From positions 186,001-250,000 of the forward strand of contig NZ_JAHQZT010000001.1 in the NCBI RefSeq assembly GCF_019061305.1: a stretch of DNA of 64,000 nucleotides. The letters run 5' to 3'. Below are positions 17,757 to 27,968 of the stretch, piece by piece. The DNA is from Marinobacterium weihaiense (GTDB taxonomy: Bacteria > Pseudomonadota > Gammaproteobacteria > Pseudomonadales > Balneatricaceae). Under the pieces are notes generated by a model. The model had not been told where the DNA came from and did no database searches. It saw only the letters and a list, made by a program, of their open reading frames with translations. Position numbers and translations under genes: made by a program. How positions within the stretch are numbered: position 1 is the stretch's first letter; every line of letters starts with the position of its first letter.

Positions 17757-18596
17757 TCAGTCAGCAAGTAGCAGAAAATGAGGTCCCAAAGGCACTTGAG
17801 GCAACTTGAACAGATCCGGATAGCGCACATCTACAAAATAGAGACCATCAGGCGGGGCCGTCACCCCGCCCTGCCGGCGGTCTTTCGCCTGTAGCACCTG
17901 CAGCGCCCAATCCGGCGACTTTTGCCCCGCACCTACGGCCATCAGGACACCGGCGATGTTACGCACCATATGATGCAGGAAGGCGTTGGCACTGACATCG
18001 ATCACAATCAGCTGACCGCTGCGAGAGACGCTCAAATTGCGAATTTCCCGTACGGGGCTTCGCGCCTGGCAGCCGACTGCTCGATAGGAGGTAAAGTCAT
18101 GTTCGCCGTGCAGATGACTGGCTGCCTCCTGCATGCGCTCCACATCCAATTCACGATGAGTCCAGGTCACACCGCCGGCCAAAATAGCAGGGCGAGTTGG
18201 CGACGTATAAATCAGGTAACGATAACGACGCTCACGAGCCGAAAAGCGGGCATGGAAACAGCCCGGCACCTTGGTGGCCCACTTGATGGAGATGTCATCA
18301 GGCAAATGAGCATTGGTGCCCAGTGTCCAGGCGCGCGCGTCACGTTCAACCCAACTATCAAAATGGATAACCTGCTGACAAGCATTCACGCCAGCGTCCG
18401 TCCGCCCGGCGCACACCACCTGTACTGGATGATTGGCAATGACAGACAGTGCACGCTCGACTTCTGCCTGGATGGTTGGCACCTTGTCGAACGCCTGCAG
18501 CTGCCAGCCTCGATAGGCCGCCCCCACGTATTCGATACCCAGTGCATAACGAAAAGGGGCGATCGAAATCGCCCCGGTAGAGTTTTCTTTGCTCAT
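17757..18596 (-). CDS. truA: tRNA pseudouridine(38-40) synthase
   Basis: TruA converts uridines 38-40 of the tRNA anticodon arm to pseudouridine. The 279-residue protein has [15 protein letters not shown] near residue 20, the catalytic aspartate in [18 protein letters not shown] near residue 64, and the C-terminal [20 protein letters not shown]. It lies 12 bases after the fimV stop, so probably co-transcribed with fimV as in Pseudomonas. Confidence 0.96.
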   Translation of the reverse strand: MSKENSTGAISIAPFRYALGIEYVGAAYRGWQLQAFDKVPTIQAEVERALSVIANHPVQVVCAGRTDAGVNACQQVIHFDSWVERDARAWTLGTNAHLPDDISIKWATKVPGCFHARFSARERRYRYLIYTSPTRPAILAGGVTWTHRELDVERMQEAASHLHGEHDFTSYRAVGCQARSPVREIRNLSVSRSGQLIVIDVSANAFLHHMVRNIAGVLMAVGAGQKSPDWALQVLQAKDRRQGGVTAPPDGLYFVDVRYPDLFKLPQVPLGPHFLLLAD

Positions 18597-18608
18597 TAAG
18601 TGTCTTGA

Positions 18609-21263
18609 TCAGCCCAGCGTATCCAAGAGCTTGCGTGCTTCCGCCCGCTGGTCCTCGGAGCCTTCACTGGTAATTTCATTGAGAATATCACGCGCGCCCT
18701 CGTCATCTTCCATTTCGATGTAAGCACGCGCAAGATCCAGTTTGGTTTCAATTTCATCGGCATCGCTGAGCAGGTTCATCTTATCCAAGATTTCATCTTG
18801 CTCCTCGTTGCTCTGTTCATCCAGCTCGATTTCATCATCGGTGCTGTCCAGGAGCTCGTCCACCTCAGTGTTAAGATCCATCTCAAGGTCATGGCTGATA
18901 TTGGACGCCAGTTCCTCTTCGGCCTCCTCGCCACTCAGCGGCGTAATGCCGGTGCTGACACCCTCATCATCTTCTGGGTCAAAGGATGCCAGAAGGCTAT
19001 CGAGATCCGCATCAGCCGAATTTTCGTCCGTTTGACCTGCCGAGAAAAGCTCCTCATCATCATCGGCACTGCCCTGCAGCATGGCCTCCAATTCAGGATC
19101 CACTTCAAACTCGAGCTCATCCGCCGTCTGGACTGTTTCATTCAGACTATTATCTGCAGCTTCATCATTGTCACTGACGTCCGATGCTTGGGGGGCTTCC
19201 GCTGCCGCATCAGTCTCGAGGCCGCCCGGGAAATCCAGGTCACCCAGAAGATCTTCGACATCATCAGAGCCGGCCTCTTCAGCATCGTCAGCGGTGCTAT
19301 TAAGCAGGAAGTCGAGATCATCGGCATCGTCATCATCGTTGGCCAACATGCTGTCGAGTTCGGAAGATTCATCCATCGCAGGCTGCGCAACGGAAAATTC
19401 AAGCGCACCATCGTCGCTCGAACCACTATCACTCTCTTCAGCCGCTTCGGCTTGGCCAAGCTCGCTCAGCAGATCCTGCTCAACATCATCTTCGGCACCG
19501 AGGTCAAACTCCGGCGAATCGATGCCGGATGCGTCCGACTCGGCACTGGATGACAAGTCATCCAGATCAAGGTCCATGTCCAGATCCAGTTCTTGCAGAT
19601 CCTGATCCAAATCGGACAGATCATCCGCTTCATCCACAACACCTAATGTCTGCTCATCTTCTGCTGAGGCCAGCGAACTCATCGCCGGACGCACGAATTC
19701 TTCGTCCTCATCAGCTGTTGCAGTCTGTATAGAAGGCTGAACTTCGGATGTTTCTGCGACAGCAGCACCCGCCGCCGCAGCCCCCACCGCAGTTGCAGCT
19801 GCGACATTGACCGGCGCGTCGGATGTCTCTGCCTGCTTTTCGTCGCGCAAATCATCCGGCACGCTGACCAGCTCACGCTTGACTTCAGACTTGTCGCCGC
19901 GTTTGCGACGCAGTGCAAACAGCAAGCCGCCCAGCAGCGCCAGCGCACCTGCCCCCAGGCCACCCAGAACCATCGGACTCTGCAGCAGCGATTGGCCTGC
20001 TGCACTGCTGTCAGGTGCAGCAGCCGATTTACGACTCAACTCATCTTGCAGCGTTGACATCTGCTGAGATTGCAGCTCAAGCAAACGGCTCTGGGATTCA
20101 AGCTGCTCCAGTACAGAGCTCAACTTGTCGTTCAAATCCGCATTATCACGCTCCAGACGGTCGATCTGCTCCTGAGCCATTAGCACATCATTTTCAAGCC
20201 GTTCGGCAGTGGCAGACACAACCTGCTCACGATTACCCTTATCAGTCGATGCTGCGCTGCTGTCACTATCGATACTGCTGACACGTGCCGAATCAGGCTT
20301 GTCAGCACTCTCTTCAGTCGGCGCAACCACGGTCAATTTGGTATCGTCAGCGCCGGATTCAGACGCGGGGGCGACTGCAGTGTCGGGACCGGTTGCTGCA
20401 GTCTCGGACGTCTCCGAAGTTTTGCTCACATTCAGGGGAGCCTGGCTGTCTTCAGGCGCGTTACGACGGCCACGATTACGCCAGAATTCCATCTGACGCG
20501 CCACTTCGGCAACCGCCTCACGATGCGTCAGTCGGTTGACCTCGTCGGCACTTGGGATCGTCATCGACGCCCCCGCTTTGAGGTTGTTGATATTACCCGA
20601 CAGGAAGGCCTGCGGGTTCTTGCGCAACAGGGCCAGCATCATCTGATGCTCGGTTGTACCCGAAGGTTTGTTGCGTTTGGCAATATCCCACAGGGTATCG
20701 TTGGCACCGACTGAAACCGTATTGCCACCCGGCACCCCGCCAGCAGCGGCTGTCGTAGTGGGGGTAGTTGCGCGGGGCTGCACGGGCACGGACGGCTCAG
20801 GAGCAACAAATTCACGGGTCTGAGCACGCGTAACGCTGCGGGTCGTACCCACCGGCGTCGGCTCGAAGACCGGCGGGTCCAACAGCAAGGTGTATTCGCG
20901 AACCATGCGACCACTCGGCCAGTTGACCTCAACCATGAAGTTCAGGAAAGGCTCTTGAACCGGCTCGCTGGACTTGAGACGGATACGCCCTCTGCCATCC
21001 GGGCTGACCAGCACCTGAAACTGTATATCGCGTAGATAACGGGCCTGACTACCCCCACTAGCCGTCGCGTACTCATCAAGAGATGCCATTCTGGGCTGAA
21101 TCTGCAGCGGTGAGAGGTCGCGAACCTGCGTCAGTGTGATTTCAGCATCGAGCGGCTCATTCAACGCCGAATTGACCTGAATCGCTCCAAGTCCAAGGGC
21201 ATTAACCTGTGACGCCCCCAGAGCTGCTGAGACCGCAAGGCTTAAGGCTAGTTTACGCAGCAT
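18609..21263 (-). CDS. fimV: FimV-type type IV pilus assembly / polar hub protein
   Basis: FimV is an inner-membrane protein with a peptidoglycan-binding periplasmic part; it marks cell poles and supports type IV pilus assembly and signalling. This copy has 884 residues: a signal peptide (1-22, ending VNA before LGLGAIQVNSALNEPLDAEI), a FimV N-terminal domain (to about 135), a LysM domain (about 181-237), a coiled coil near 350-410, one transmembrane helix (about 427-450, ending RRKR), a very acidic region of about 350 residues, and a C-terminal TPR-like domain (about 835-884, LDLARAYIEMEDDEGARDIL). All parts of the family are present in the right order. AGGGAG precedes the ATG. Confidence 0.94.
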   Translation of the reverse strand: MLRKLALSLAVSAALGASQVNALGLGAIQVNSALNEPLDAEITLTQVRDLSPLQIQPRMASLDEYATASGGSQARYLRDIQFQVLVSPDGRGRIRLKSSEPVQEPFLNFMVEVNWPSGRMVREYTLLLDPPVFEPTPVGTTRSVTRAQTREFVAPEPSVPVQPRATTPTTTAAAGGVPGGNTVSVGANDTLWDIAKRNKPSGTTEHQMMLALLRKNPQAFLSGNINNLKAGASMTIPSADEVNRLTHREAVAEVARQMEFWRNRGRRNAPEDSQAPLNVSKTSETSETAATGPDTAVAPASESGADDTKLTVVAPTEESADKPDSARVSSIDSDSSAASTDKGNREQVVSATAERLENDVLMAQEQIDRLERDNADLNDKLSSVLEQLESQSRLLELQSQQMSTLQDELSRKSAAAPDSSAAGQSLLQSPMVLGGLGAGALALLGGLLFALRRKRGDKSEVKRELVSVPDDLRDEKQAETSDAPVNVAAATAVGAAAAGAAVAETSEVQPSIQTATADEDEEFVRPAMSSLASAEDEQTLGVVDEADDLSDLDQDLQELDLDMDLDLDDLSSSAESDASGIDSPEFDLGAEDDVEQDLLSELGQAEAAEESDSGSSDDGALEFSVAQPAMDESSELDSMLANDDDDADDLDFLLNSTADDAEEAGSDDVEDLLGDLDFPGGLETDAAAEAPQASDVSDNDEAADNSLNETVQTADELEFEVDPELEAMLQGSADDDEELFSAGQTDENSADADLDSLLASFDPEDDEGVSTGITPLSGEEAEEELASNISHDLEMDLNTEVDELLDSTDDEIELDEQSNEEQDEILDKMNLLSDADEIETKLDLARAYIEMEDDEGARDILNEITSEGSEDQRAEARKLLDTLG

Positions 21264-21393
21264 CGGTTACTCCCTTTGGTGTAGTCTACGCGCCCTCTCC
21301 ATTTCTTGCGAATCAGAGGGTTACGGATCCATATTGGTTGCAAGTATTATGTTTAAACGGCAGGCGGTCAATAGACAACACCTGCCATGTCGC

Positions 21394-22398
21394 CTATTGC
21401 TCGCCCGCCAGTATCAGCGCTATTTCAACTGCAGTCAGCGCACTGCCACGCCCCAGGTCATCACTCAAGGCATGCAGCGCAAAGCCGCTCTCACCTGAAG
21501 CATCCGGGCGGATGCGGTTGATGATCACCACATCCTGACCAATGACATCATTTACCAGGCTGGCAGCCTGACGAGCATTGCGGTCAAAACGCACTCCCTT
21601 GGCGCGATCCATCAGTTCCTGCACTTCATCCAGTTGCAGTGGCTGGCGGGTTTCGGCCTGAGCCACCACCATATCGCCATAAAAAACGGGGACACGAACG
21701 GCACTGACATCCAATTCAAGATCACCTGCTCCGAGCACCGCTGGCAATTGCTGCATGACCTGCTGCTCCAGTGTGGTAAACCCGTTTTCCTGGACTGCTC
21801 CGACGTCGGGGATCAGGTTGAATGCAATCTGGCGAGCAAAAAATGTCTCATCCACATCACGACCGTTCAACAGACGGGCCGTTTCCGTTGCCAGGGCTTC
21901 TACACCTTCACGACCTGCTTCTGAAGCGGCGCTCAACACGGTCAAGTTCAACTTGAGCAGTTCACAAGCCTGATGCAGAGGCGCCAAGGCCAACGCTGCG
22001 GCTATAGTAGCCGATCCGGGGACACCGATAATACGACCTGAGTCAATCGAACCGAGCAACTCGCCATTGATTGCAGGCACAACCAGCAACGACGGCTCCT
22101 GGTAGCGTTGCGGATACAGATCAATCACCTGCGCGGCGGACAGACTTTCCAGCATTTCCACAATGGACGACGGCAGTTGCTCCATGCACACAAATACCAA
22201 TCCATCGGTGTCAGCCGATACGTCTTCCAATGGACGGGTACGACAGGCATGGCCACGAAACATCAGACTGCGTCCCGCTGCATCCGCTTCTTCAAACAGG
22301 CTGAGCTCGCCCACGTCAAGGGATGACTCATCCAACAGCTCAAGCAGCTTTTCGCCTTTCAGCGTTCCGGGGCCAATCAGGGCAACATTCAACGGCAT
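21394..22398 (-). CDS. usg: Usg-like aspartate-semialdehyde dehydrogenase paralogue
   Basis: The 334-residue protein has the Asd fold: an NAD(P)-binding start MPLNVALIGPGTLKGEKLLE and the dimerisation domain with LNLTVLSAASEAGREGVEAL and FNLIPDVG. The position of the catalytic cysteine (NCST or NCTV in active enzymes) reads GVPGSATIAAALALAPL, with Ser and no Cys, so it probably lacks dehydrogenase activity. The same holds for E. coli Usg, and the gene sits beside truA/fimV in other species too. It lies between asd and fimV, separated from asd by a terminator. Confidence 0.8.
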   Translation of the reverse strand: MPLNVALIGPGTLKGEKLLELLDESSLDVGELSLFEEADAAGRSLMFRGHACRTRPLEDVSADTDGLVFVCMEQLPSSIVEMLESLSAAQVIDLYPQRYQEPSLLVVPAINGELLGSIDSGRIIGVPGSATIAAALALAPLHQACELLKLNLTVLSAASEAGREGVEALATETARLLNGRDVDETFFARQIAFNLIPDVGAVQENGFTTLEQQVMQQLPAVLGAGDLELDVSAVRVPVFYGDMVVAQAETRQPLQLDEVQELMDRAKGVRFDRNARQAASLVNDVIGQDVVIINRIRPDASGESGFALHALSDDLGRGSALTAVEIALILAGEQ

Positions 22399-22419
22399 TT
22401 TTCGAAAGTCTCACAAAGC

Positions 22420-22446
22420 AAAACAGCCCGGACAAACGCCGGGCTG
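22420..22446 (-). terminator. Rho-independent terminator of asd
   Basis: On the minus strand CAGCCCGG and CCGGGCTG form a perfect 8-bp stem around a 7-base loop, followed by TTTTG. It lies between the asd stop and the usg-like start, so the usg-fimV-truA group likely has its own promoter or depends on read-through. Confidence 0.8.
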
Positions 22447-22471
22447 AGGGAGTGGTACATTAAAGCGCCAA

Positions 22472-23587
22472 TCAGCGCTCGATAAGAATTCGCAGCATGC
22501 GGCGCAACGGCTCGGCCGCACCCCACAGCAACTGATCGCCGACGCTGAAGGCATTCAGATAATCGGGGCCCATTTTCATTTTACGCAGACGGCCCACGGG
22601 TACGCTCAGAGTACCCGTCACTTTGGTCGGTGACAGGTCGCTGATGGTGGCATCACGCTCATTCGGAACTACGCTGGCCCAATCGTTGGCTTCTGCAATC
22701 ATCTGCTCGATCTCGTCCAGCGGCAGATCCTGCTTCAACTTGATGGTGAAAGCCTGGCTGTGGCAGCGCATGGCGCCAATGCGAACACAGGTGCCATCAA
22801 TCGGGATCGGGTTATTGGACAGACCAAGAATCTTGTTGGTTTCAACGAAGCCTTTCCACTCTTCTTTGCTCTGACCATCGGCCACGGCCTTGTCGATCCA
22901 CGGGATAAGAGAGCCCGCCAGCGGCACACCGAAATTATCGGTTGCGAAAGCATCGCCACGCATGGTTTCAACTACCTGACGATCGATATCCAGAATGGCC
23001 GATGCCGGATCAGCCAGCAACGCTTCAGAACCGGCATGAATCTGACCCATCTGGGTAATCAGCTCACGCATGTTCTTGGCACCGGCACCGGATGCTGCCT
23101 GGTAGGTCATAGAAGAGATCCATTCGACCTGCCCCGCCTTGAACAGGCCACCCAAGCCCATCAGCATCAGGGATACAGTACAGTTGCCGCCGACAAAGTT
23201 CTTGATGCCGGCATCGATGCCCTGCTCGATTACATCCATGTTGACCGGATCCAGCACGATCAGGCTGTCATCGGACATACGCAGCGTGGAGGCTGCATCA
23301 ATCCAGTAACCATCCCAGCCAGACTCACGCAGCGCCTGGAACACTTCATTGGTGTAGTCACCGCCCTGACAGGAAACGATCGCGTCCATCTGCTTCAATT
23401 CATTGATATCACGTGCATCTTTTAATGCCGGAATATCCTTGCCGATGTCGGGACCCGCTGCTCCTGCCTGAGAAGTGGTGAAGAAAACCGGCTCGGCAAT
23501 ATGGTTGAAGTCGTTCTCTTCCAGCATGCGCTGCATCAGAACTGAGCCGACCATGCCACGCCAGCCTACAAAACCTACACGCTTCAT
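22472..23587 (-). CDS. asd: Aspartate-semialdehyde dehydrogenase
   Basis: Asd reduces beta-aspartyl phosphate to aspartate semialdehyde, the branch point to lysine, diaminopimelate, threonine and methionine. The 371-residue product starts [21 protein letters not shown] and has the catalytic cysteine in [17 protein letters not shown] near residue 135, and the substrate arginine/histidine segment [17 protein letters not shown]. It is of the gammaproteobacterial type (E. coli enzyme 367 residues). The ATG at 23587 is chosen over the TTG at 23599. It follows leuB. Confidence 0.97.
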   Translation of the reverse strand: MKRVGFVGWRGMVGSVLMQRMLEENDFNHIAEPVFFTTSQAGAAGPDIGKDIPALKDARDINELKQMDAIVSCQGGDYTNEVFQALRESGWDGYWIDAASTLRMSDDSLIVLDPVNMDVIEQGIDAGIKNFVGGNCTVSLMLMGLGGLFKAGQVEWISSMTYQAASGAGAKNMRELITQMGQIHAGSEALLADPASAILDIDRQVVETMRGDAFATDNFGVPLAGSLIPWIDKAVADGQSKEEWKGFVETNKILGLSNNPIPIDGTCVRIGAMRCHSQAFTIKLKQDLPLDEIEQMIAEANDWASVVPNERDATISDLSPTKVTGTLSVPVGRLRKMKMGPDYLNAFSVGDQLLWGAAEPLRRMLRILIER

Positions 23588-23639
23588 TCGTGCCCCCAAA
23601 TATATAATTAGCTGTAAAACGAAACTCTGAATACGACAC

Positions 23640-23670
23640 GGCGGATATTCGGATCAGCCGAATACCCGCC
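23640..23670. promoter_or_regulatory. Long hairpin between leuB and asd
   Basis: GGCGG-AT-ATTCGG-ATCAG-CCGAAT-AC-CCGCC folds into an 11-bp interrupted stem. No T-run follows on the minus strand, so it is more likely a processing or stabilising element, or part of the asd leader. asd in E. coli is repressed by lysine; no lysine riboswitch is evident here. Confidence 0.4.
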
Positions 23671-23702
23671 GCCATGAGTGCTCCCCTCAAAGAGCAGCAG
23701 TA

Positions 23703-24788
23703 TCACGCCTTGAGTGCGGCGATTACTGCATCACCCATTTCGACGGTGCTGACGGCCTGCATACCTTCGGACATGATGTCCGGCGTGCGCAGATTCTGGT
23801 CCAGCACCTTGCTGACAGCCGCTTCAATCTCGTCTGCGGCTTCGCCTGCATTCAGCGAGTAACGCAACATCATAGCGACTGAGAGGATGGTTGCCAACGG
23901 ATTGGCCTTGCCCTGACCCGCAATATCCGGCGCAGAACCATGGCAGGGCTCGTACATACCCTTGCCGTTTTCGTCCAGCGAAGCGGACGGCAGCATGCCG
24001 ATGGAGCCGGTCAGCATAGCCGCGGCATCGGATAGAATATCACCGAACATGTTGCCGGTTACGACCACGTCGAACTGCTTCGGCGCACGTACCAGCTGCA
24101 TGGCAGCGTTGTCCACGTACATGTGACTCAGCTCGACATCCGGATACTCCTTGGACAGTTCTTCCATGATCTCGCGCCACAGTACGGTCACTTCCAGTAC
24201 GTTGGCCTTGTCGACGGAGCACAGGCGTTTGCCACGGGCGCGGGCCGCTTCAAACGCCACGCGCCCGATGCGGCGGATTTCGTTCTCGTCATACACGTAG
24301 GTGTTGAAGCCTTCACGGATGCCACCGTCCTTCTCGCGAATACCGCGTGGCTGACCAAAGTAGATACCACCGGTCAATTCACGCACGATCAGGATATCCA
24401 GACCGGACACCACTTCCGGTTTCAGTGTGGACGCGTGTGCCAGCTGCGGGTACAGAATGGCCGGACGCAGGTTGCCGAACAGTTCCAGCTGAGAACGGAT
24501 ACCCAGCAGACCCTTCTCCGGACGAATGGCGAAATCCGGGTTGGTATCCCACTTGGGGCCGCCCACGGCACCCAGCAAAATAGCATCAGCGGCTTGACAC
24601 GCCGCCAGCGTTTCATCCGGCAGGGGAACGCCGGTCGCATCAATGGCCGCACCACCCACCAGTGCTTCATTGATCTCCAGACCCAGGCCATGGCGCTCGT
24701 TGATCAGCTCCAGCACCTTGCACGCTTCGGTCACGATCTCAGGACCAATGCCGTCACCCGGCAATACCACTACATTTTTTTTGCTCAT
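23703..24788 (-). CDS. leuB: 3-isopropylmalate dehydrogenase
   Basis: LeuB oxidises and decarboxylates 3-isopropylmalate with NAD in leucine synthesis. The 361-residue protein starts [20 protein letters not shown] and holds the family motifs [24 protein letters not shown], the arginine/tyrosine region [16 protein letters not shown] and the NAD-binding [20 protein letters not shown]. It is the third gene of leuC-leuD-leuB. Confidence 0.98.
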   Translation of the reverse strand: MSKKNVVVLPGDGIGPEIVTEACKVLELINERHGLGLEINEALVGGAAIDATGVPLPDETLAACQAADAILLGAVGGPKWDTNPDFAIRPEKGLLGIRSQLELFGNLRPAILYPQLAHASTLKPEVVSGLDILIVRELTGGIYFGQPRGIREKDGGIREGFNTYVYDENEIRRIGRVAFEAARARGKRLCSVDKANVLEVTVLWREIMEELSKEYPDVELSHMYVDNAAMQLVRAPKQFDVVVTGNMFGDILSDAAAMLTGSIGMLPSASLDENGKGMYEPCHGSAPDIAGQGKANPLATILSVAMMLRYSLNAGEAADEIEAAVSKVLDQNLRTPDIMSEGMQAVSTVEMGDAVIAALKA

Positions 24789-24814
24789 CGGTTTTTCCTT
24801 GAATTCAGTACGGA

Positions 24815-25462
24815 TTATTTGATCGCATCAAACAGCCAGGGGGCTTCCTGGCGACGGCGCGCCTCGTAAGCCTTGATTTCGTCGGCATGCTGCAGGGTGA
24901 GGCCAATATCGTCCAGGCCATTCAGCAGACAGTGTTTGCGGAAGTTATCGACTTCAAACGCAAACGCTTCACCCGAAGGCGTCACCACAACCTGACGCTC
25001 CAGATCTACGGTCAGCTCATAGCCTTCGCTGGCTTCTACTTCCTTGAACAGCTGATCAACCTGCGCTTCCGGCAGCACGATCGGCAGCAGACCGTTTTTG
25101 AAGCAGTTGTTGTAGAAGATATCCGCAAAACTCGGTGCGATCACGGCACGAATACCGAAATCATCCAGCGCCCAGGGCGCATGCTCACGACTGGAACCAC
25201 AGCCAAAGTTCTCACGCGCCAGCAGGACACTCGTGCCTTGGTAGCGCGCCTGGTTCAAAACGAAGTCCGGGTTGAGCGGACGGTTGGCACAATCCTGATC
25301 CGGCTGTCCCTCGTCCAGGTAACGCAGCTCATCGAACAGGTTGGGACCGAAGCCCGCACGCTTGATCGACTTCAGAAACTGCTTTGGAATGATCATGTCG
25401 GTATCGACATTGGCACGATCCAGCGGTGCAGCAATACCGGTATGCTGGGTAAATTTTCTCAT
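24815..25462 (-). CDS. leuD: 3-isopropylmalate dehydratase small subunit
   Basis: LeuD forms the swivel domain of isopropylmalate isomerase with LeuC. The 215-residue product has the diagnostic segments [40 protein letters not shown] and [18 protein letters not shown]. It lies 15 bases after leuC and 26 before leuB. Confidence 0.98.
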   Translation of the reverse strand: MRKFTQHTGIAAPLDRANVDTDMIIPKQFLKSIKRAGFGPNLFDELRYLDEGQPDQDCANRPLNPDFVLNQARYQGTSVLLARENFGCGSSREHAPWALDDFGIRAVIAPSFADIFYNNCFKNGLLPIVLPEAQVDQLFKEVEASEGYELTVDLERQVVVTPSGEAFAFEVDNFRKHCLLNGLDDIGLTLQHADEIKAYEARRRQEAPWLFDAIK

Positions 25463-25477
25463 TTTGCTCTCCCCGTC

Positions 25478-26896
25478 TTACTGCATCAATTCACGAACAT
25501 CGGTGAAATGGCCGGTCACCGCGGCCGCAGCCGCCATGGCTGGGCTGACCAGGTGAGTACGACCACCGAAGCCCTGACGGCCCTCGAAGTTACGGTTGGA
25601 GGTGGACGCACAGTGTTCGCCCTGACCCAACTTATCCGGGTTCATCGCCAGACACATGGAACACCCCGGCTCACGCCACTCAAGCCCGGCTTCGATAAAG
25701 ACCTTGTCCAGGCCTTCGGCTTCCGCCTGCGCCTTGACCAGACCGGAACCCGGCACCACCAGCGCCTGCTTGACGTTGGCCGCAACCTTGCGACCTTTAA
25801 CTACCTCGGCAGCCGCGCGCAAGTCTTCAATGCGGGAGTTGGTGCAGGAACCGATAAATACGCGATCCAACTGAATATCGGTAATCTTCTGATCGGCCTC
25901 CAGCCCCATGTACTGCAATGCACGACGAATACCGTCGGCCTTGACCGGATCGCTTTCCGCATCCGGGTTCGGCACCAGCGCATTGATCGGTGCCACCATT
26001 TCCGGTGACGTGCCCCAAGTCACCTGCGGCTGGATCTCTTCCGCCTTAATCTCGACGACGGTATCGAACTGGGCGCCCTCATCGGATACCAGTTCTTTCC
26101 ATGCAGCCGCTGCAGCATCCCACTGCTCTGCGCTGGGCGAGAATGGACGGCCACGGAAATATTCGATTGTCGTGTCATCCACGGCAACCAGCCCCACACG
26201 TGCACCCGCTTCAATCGCCATGTTACAGATGGTCATGCGACCTTCCATGGAGATGGAGCGGATAGCACTGCCGCCAAACTCGATGGCATAGCCGGTACCG
26301 CCGGCGGTGCCGATCACACCGATGATGTGCAGCACCACATCCTTGGCTGTAACACCTGCGCCCAGCTCACCATCGACACGCACCAGCATATTCTTCATTT
26401 TTTTGGCAATCAGGCACTGGGTCGCCAGCACATGCTCGACTTCGGACGTGCCGATGCCGTGCGCCAGCGCACCAAAAGCGCCGTGCGTGGAGGTATGGGA
26501 GTCGCCACACACAACTGTGGTACCCGGCAGCGTCATGCCCTGCTCAGGACCGACCACGTGAACGATACCCTGGCGCTGATCGTTCATCTTGAACTCGGTA
26601 ATGCCGAATTCGTCACAGTTGGCGTCCAGTGTTTTAACCTGGATGCGGGACACCGGGTCAACGATCTCGTCCACACCGCCGGCACGCTCGGTGGTCGGTA
26701 CGTTGTGGTCAGGCGTGGCCAGGTTGGCGTCAATGCGCCAGGGCTTGCGGCCGGCCAAACGCAGGCCTTCGAATGCCTGCGGCGAGGTCACTTCGTGCAG
26801 AATCTGACGATCGATGTAGATCAGCGCACTGCCGTCTTCGTTCTGGCGCACCAAATGGGCGTCCCAGAGCTTGTCATATAAGGTTTTTGCGGCCAT
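25478..26896 (-). CDS. leuC: 3-isopropylmalate dehydratase large subunit
   Basis: LeuC carries the [4Fe-4S] cluster of isopropylmalate isomerase. The 472-residue product starts [16 protein letters not shown] at 26896, with AGGGGAG upstream; the longer frame from 26977 reads through the promoter. Cluster cysteines are in [14 protein letters not shown] and [35 protein letters not shown] is the usual active-site stretch. It is the first gene of leuCDB, divergent from a LysR regulator. Confidence 0.98.
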   Translation of the reverse strand: MAAKTLYDKLWDAHLVRQNEDGSALIYIDRQILHEVTSPQAFEGLRLAGRKPWRIDANLATPDHNVPTTERAGGVDEIVDPVSRIQVKTLDANCDEFGITEFKMNDQRQGIVHVVGPEQGMTLPGTTVVCGDSHTSTHGAFGALAHGIGTSEVEHVLATQCLIAKKMKNMLVRVDGELGAGVTAKDVVLHIIGVIGTAGGTGYAIEFGGSAIRSISMEGRMTICNMAIEAGARVGLVAVDDTTIEYFRGRPFSPSAEQWDAAAAAWKELVSDEGAQFDTVVEIKAEEIQPQVTWGTSPEMVAPINALVPNPDAESDPVKADGIRRALQYMGLEADQKITDIQLDRVFIGSCTNSRIEDLRAAAEVVKGRKVAANVKQALVVPGSGLVKAQAEAEGLDKVFIEAGLEWREPGCSMCLAMNPDKLGQGEHCASTSNRNFEGRQGFGGRTHLVSPAMAAAAAVTGHFTDVRELMQ

Positions 26897-26970
26897 GTTG
26901 CTCTCCCCTTTGTGTTCATCCGGTCTCATGGCGAATGAGGCTATCCTAGAGCAGGGCTGCGCGATAAACA

Positions 26971-26996
26971 AATTCATAATTTTTATGTTTTGAATT
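26971..26996. promoter_or_regulatory. Dyads in the leuC/LysR divergent region
   Basis: AATTCA (26971-26976) and TGAATT (26991-26996) form a perfect inverted repeat with 14 bases between. Inside lies CATAA-TTT-TTATG (26975-26987). The sequence is strongly AT-rich in the 150-base gap between divergent leuC and the LysR gene. LysR proteins bind interrupted dyads of the T-N11-A kind, so this is the likely operator, with promoters close by. Confidence 0.5.
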
Positions 26997-27046
26997 CCGT
27001 CAAGGAATAGCTAGACTTTCATCACACGCTGAACACGGGATCTGAC

Positions 27047-27916
27047 ATGGACACCGCCGGCCTGCACGCCTTCGTAACCGTTGCCGATACGGGCTCCTTT
27101 TCACACGCGGCACAGTTGTTGTTTCTGACACAGTCGGCCGTCAGCAAGCGTATCGCACTGCTGGAAACCCAGTTGAGTTGCCGCTTGTTCGATCGCATTG
27201 GTCGCCAGGTCATGCTGACGGAAGCCGGGCTCGCCCTGCTGCCCAAGGCACGCGAGATTCTGGCTTCCATGGAAGACGCCGAGCGCATGATCGGCAACCT
27301 GTCGGGCCATATCGGCGGACGCTTGGCCTTGGCCACCAGTCATCACATCAGCCTGCACCGCCTGCCGCCGATATTGAAGACGTTCGTAGAGCGATTCCCC
27401 GCTGTAGAGCTGGACCTACAGTTCGCCGCCTCCGAGGTTGCCTACGAGGGTGTCTTGCGTGGCGAACTGGAGCTGGCCCTGATTACCTTGGCTCCCGAGC
27501 AGGATGCACGCATCTGCTCGCGCACCGTCTGGACTGACCGCTTGCAATATGTCGTGGGCCGCAACCATCCGTTGGCGACCAGCACTGAACCCGACCTGAG
27601 TGCTCTCAGCCGCTACCCAGCCATTCTGCCTGGCCCCGATACCTTTACCCACCAACGCGTGCGCCAACAACTGGCTCGCCAGGGCCTTGAACTCACGCTG
27701 GGCATGAGCACCGACTACTTGGACACCATCCGCATGATGGTCAGCATCGGACTGGGCTGGAGTTTGCTGCCCGAAACCATGATTGATGACCAGCTGGTCA
27801 CGCTGAATACGGGCTCGGAGCCGATCGATCGCCCCCTGGGGTATATCCACCACCGTGACCGCACCCTGAGCAACGCAGCCGGCGAGCTGCTGACACTGCT
27901 GGCAACAGACATTTAA
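27047..27916 (+). CDS. LysR family transcriptional regulator
   Basis: The 289-residue protein has the LysR layout: a winged helix-turn-helix at 1-60 (FVTVADTGSFSHAAQLLFLTQSAVSKRIALLE) and a type 2 periplasmic-binding-like effector domain from about 90 (RLALATSHHISLHRLPPIL). It is divergent from leuCDB, the typical place for a LysR regulator of those genes, so leuCDB control is the most likely role. The inducer is unknown; a leucine-pathway intermediate is a guess. Confidence 0.88.
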   Translation: MDTAGLHAFVTVADTGSFSHAAQLLFLTQSAVSKRIALLETQLSCRLFDRIGRQVMLTEAGLALLPKAREILASMEDAERMIGNLSGHIGGRLALATSHHISLHRLPPILKTFVERFPAVELDLQFAASEVAYEGVLRGELELALITLAPEQDARICSRTVWTDRLQYVVGRNHPLATSTEPDLSALSRYPAILPGPDTFTHQRVRQQLARQGLELTLGMSTDYLDTIRMMVSIGLGWSLLPETMIDDQLVTLNTGSEPIDRPLGYIHHRDRTLSNAAGELLTLLATDI

Positions 27917-27968
27917 TAACCGCCAGGCATGGTTTAAGATCAAAGCCCCCCAGTACTTGGAGATGCCC

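Noticed and set aside
23640-23670. Rho-independent terminator of leuB
   Set aside because: The hairpin is strong but no T-run follows on either strand, so I list it only as a hairpin.
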